Assembly: GCA_030653405.1 (NCBI GenBank)
Contig: JAURZO010000177.1
Coordinates: 1-15,030, forward strand
Length of the DNA: 15,030 bases
Origin: Zwartia sp.
Lineage (GTDB): Bacteria > Pseudomonadota > Gammaproteobacteria > Burkholderiales > Burkholderiaceae_B
Reading direction: 5' to 3'
Shown: piece after piece, positions 14,486 through 15,030 of the stretch
Layout of the letters: every line of letters begins with the position of its first letter
Position numbering within the stretch: the stretch's first letter is position 1
The notes under the pieces: model-generated
What the model was told of the DNA's origin: nothing
Databases searched by the model: none
The model's input: only the letters and a program-made list of their open reading frames with translations
Translations under genes and position numbers: made by a program

Positions 14486-15030
14486 TTACTTTTTCATCAT
14501 GTCAAAGAACTCAGCGTTGTTCTTAGTCGAACGCATTTTGTCCATGATGAACTCCATTGCTTCAACTTCATCCATATCGTGGATGAATTTACGCAATACC
14601 CAGACTTTCTGTAGCAAATCTGGTTTGATGAGCAGCTCTTCGCGACGTGTTCCGGACTTGTTGAGATTGATCGCCGGATAGACGCGCTTTTCTGCTAAGC
14701 GGCGCTCGAGGTGAATCTCTGAGTTACCGGTACCCTTGAATTCTTCGTAAATCACTTCGTCCATCCGGCTGCCGGTCTCAATCAATGCCGTGCCAATAAT
14801 GGTCAGTGAGCCACCTTCTTCGAGGTTACGCGCTGCGCCGAAAAAGCGCTTAGGACGCTGCAGTGCGTTGGCATCAACACCGCCTGTCAACACTTTGCCG
14901 GACGCTGGAACCACAGTATTGTAGGCGCGAGCCAGACGCGTAATCGAGTCGAGCAAAATGACAACGTCTTTTTTCATTTCAACCAGACGTTTGGCACGCT
15001 CAATCACCATCTCGGCGACCTGTACGTGAC
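14486..15030 (-). CDS. rho: Transcription termination factor Rho (partial, C-terminal part)
   Basis: The last 180 or so residues of the hexameric RNA helicase that terminates transcription; the N-terminal RNA-binding domain and P-loop lie beyond the right edge. The reading frame continues to the edge (HVQVAEMVIERAKR...), so the ATG at 15010 is internal. Visible elements are the Walker B region ILLDSITRLARAYN, the Q-loop LTGGVDANAL, the arginine-rich RPKRFFGAARN, the R-loop EEFKGTGN and the C-terminal AMEFIMDKMRSTKNNAEFFDMMKK. Identity to E. coli Rho is very high over the whole visible stretch. The gene is convergent with yhdP, with only 2 bp between stop codons and no intrinsic terminator in that gap. 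Confidence 0.98.
   Translation of the reverse strand, partial: HVQVAEMVIERAKRLVEMKKDVVILLDSITRLARAYNTVVPASGKVLTGGVDANALQRPKRFFGAARNLEEGGSLTIIGTALIETGSRMDEVIYEEFKGTGNSEIHLERRLAEKRVYPAINLNKSGTRREELLIKPDLLQKVWVLRKFIHDMDEVEAMEFIMDKMRSTKNNAEFFDMMKK

Noticed and set aside
1..15030. Search by eye for CRISPR arrays, insertion sequences, tRNAs, toxin-antitoxin or phage genes
   Set aside because: I saw no regularly spaced repeats, transposase-like reading frames, tRNA cloverleaf or phage-type proteins. The gene content is dense and chromosomal in style.

Overview
The window looks like chromosomal DNA of a betaproteobacterium, most likely Burkholderiales and Alcaligenaceae-like. This rests on moderate GC (roughly 52-54% by eye), a TIGR02099-type YhdP divergent from a full-length glnE, a typical proteobacterial Rho, and a lipid-A-type GT2/YdjC pair of the kind known in Bordetella. 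I could not run any search, so genus and species are not assigned. All genes look intact. I see no IS, phage, CRISPR, tRNA or rRNA signal.

Region 1 (1-5178) is a nutrient uptake and racemisation locus. On the minus strand lie an SBP_bac_5 substrate-binding protein, then DppB-type and DppC-type permeases; the last runs off the left edge. A perfect 10-bp stem with a T6 tract separates the binding protein from the permeases, a layout expected to give more binding protein than permease. Divergent from these are a hydantoin/Asp-Glu racemase family enzyme with both catalytic cysteines and an EamA-family exporter. The 367-bp divergent intergenic region contains a perfect sigma-54 promoter (TGGCACG-N4-TTGCT) pointing into the transporter. 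About 110-155 bp upstream of its predicted start are one good and one weak NtrC-like dyad. I infer that the locus is induced by nitrogen limitation and scavenges a racemisable nitrogen compound such as a 5-substituted hydantoin or a carbamoyl/amino acid derivative.

Region 2 (5179-7194, plus strand) is a two-gene unit: a membrane-anchored GT2 polyprenyl-phosphate glycosyltransferase and, 3 bp later, a YdjC/ChbG-family deacetylase. The pair resembles Francisella FlmF2/NaxD and the Bordetella Lgm genes, which make undecaprenyl-phosphate hexosamine for lipid A decoration. No ArnT-like final transferase is in view.

Region 3 (7127-10682, minus strand) is glnE (glutamine synthetase adenylyltransferase/adenylyl-removing enzyme) followed by queH (epoxyqueuosine reductase). 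The end of queH overlaps the end of the ydjC-like gene by 68 bp, tail to tail.

Region 4 (10866-15030) is yhdP (giant AsmA-like protein for inner-to-outer-membrane phospholipid transport) on the plus strand. It ends 2 bp from the stop codon of rho, which is convergent and truncated by the right edge.

The most notable signal is regulatory rather than a new gene family: the sigma-54 promoter with NtrC-like sites, sitting between a peptide-type ABC transporter and a hydantoin-racemase-type enzyme.
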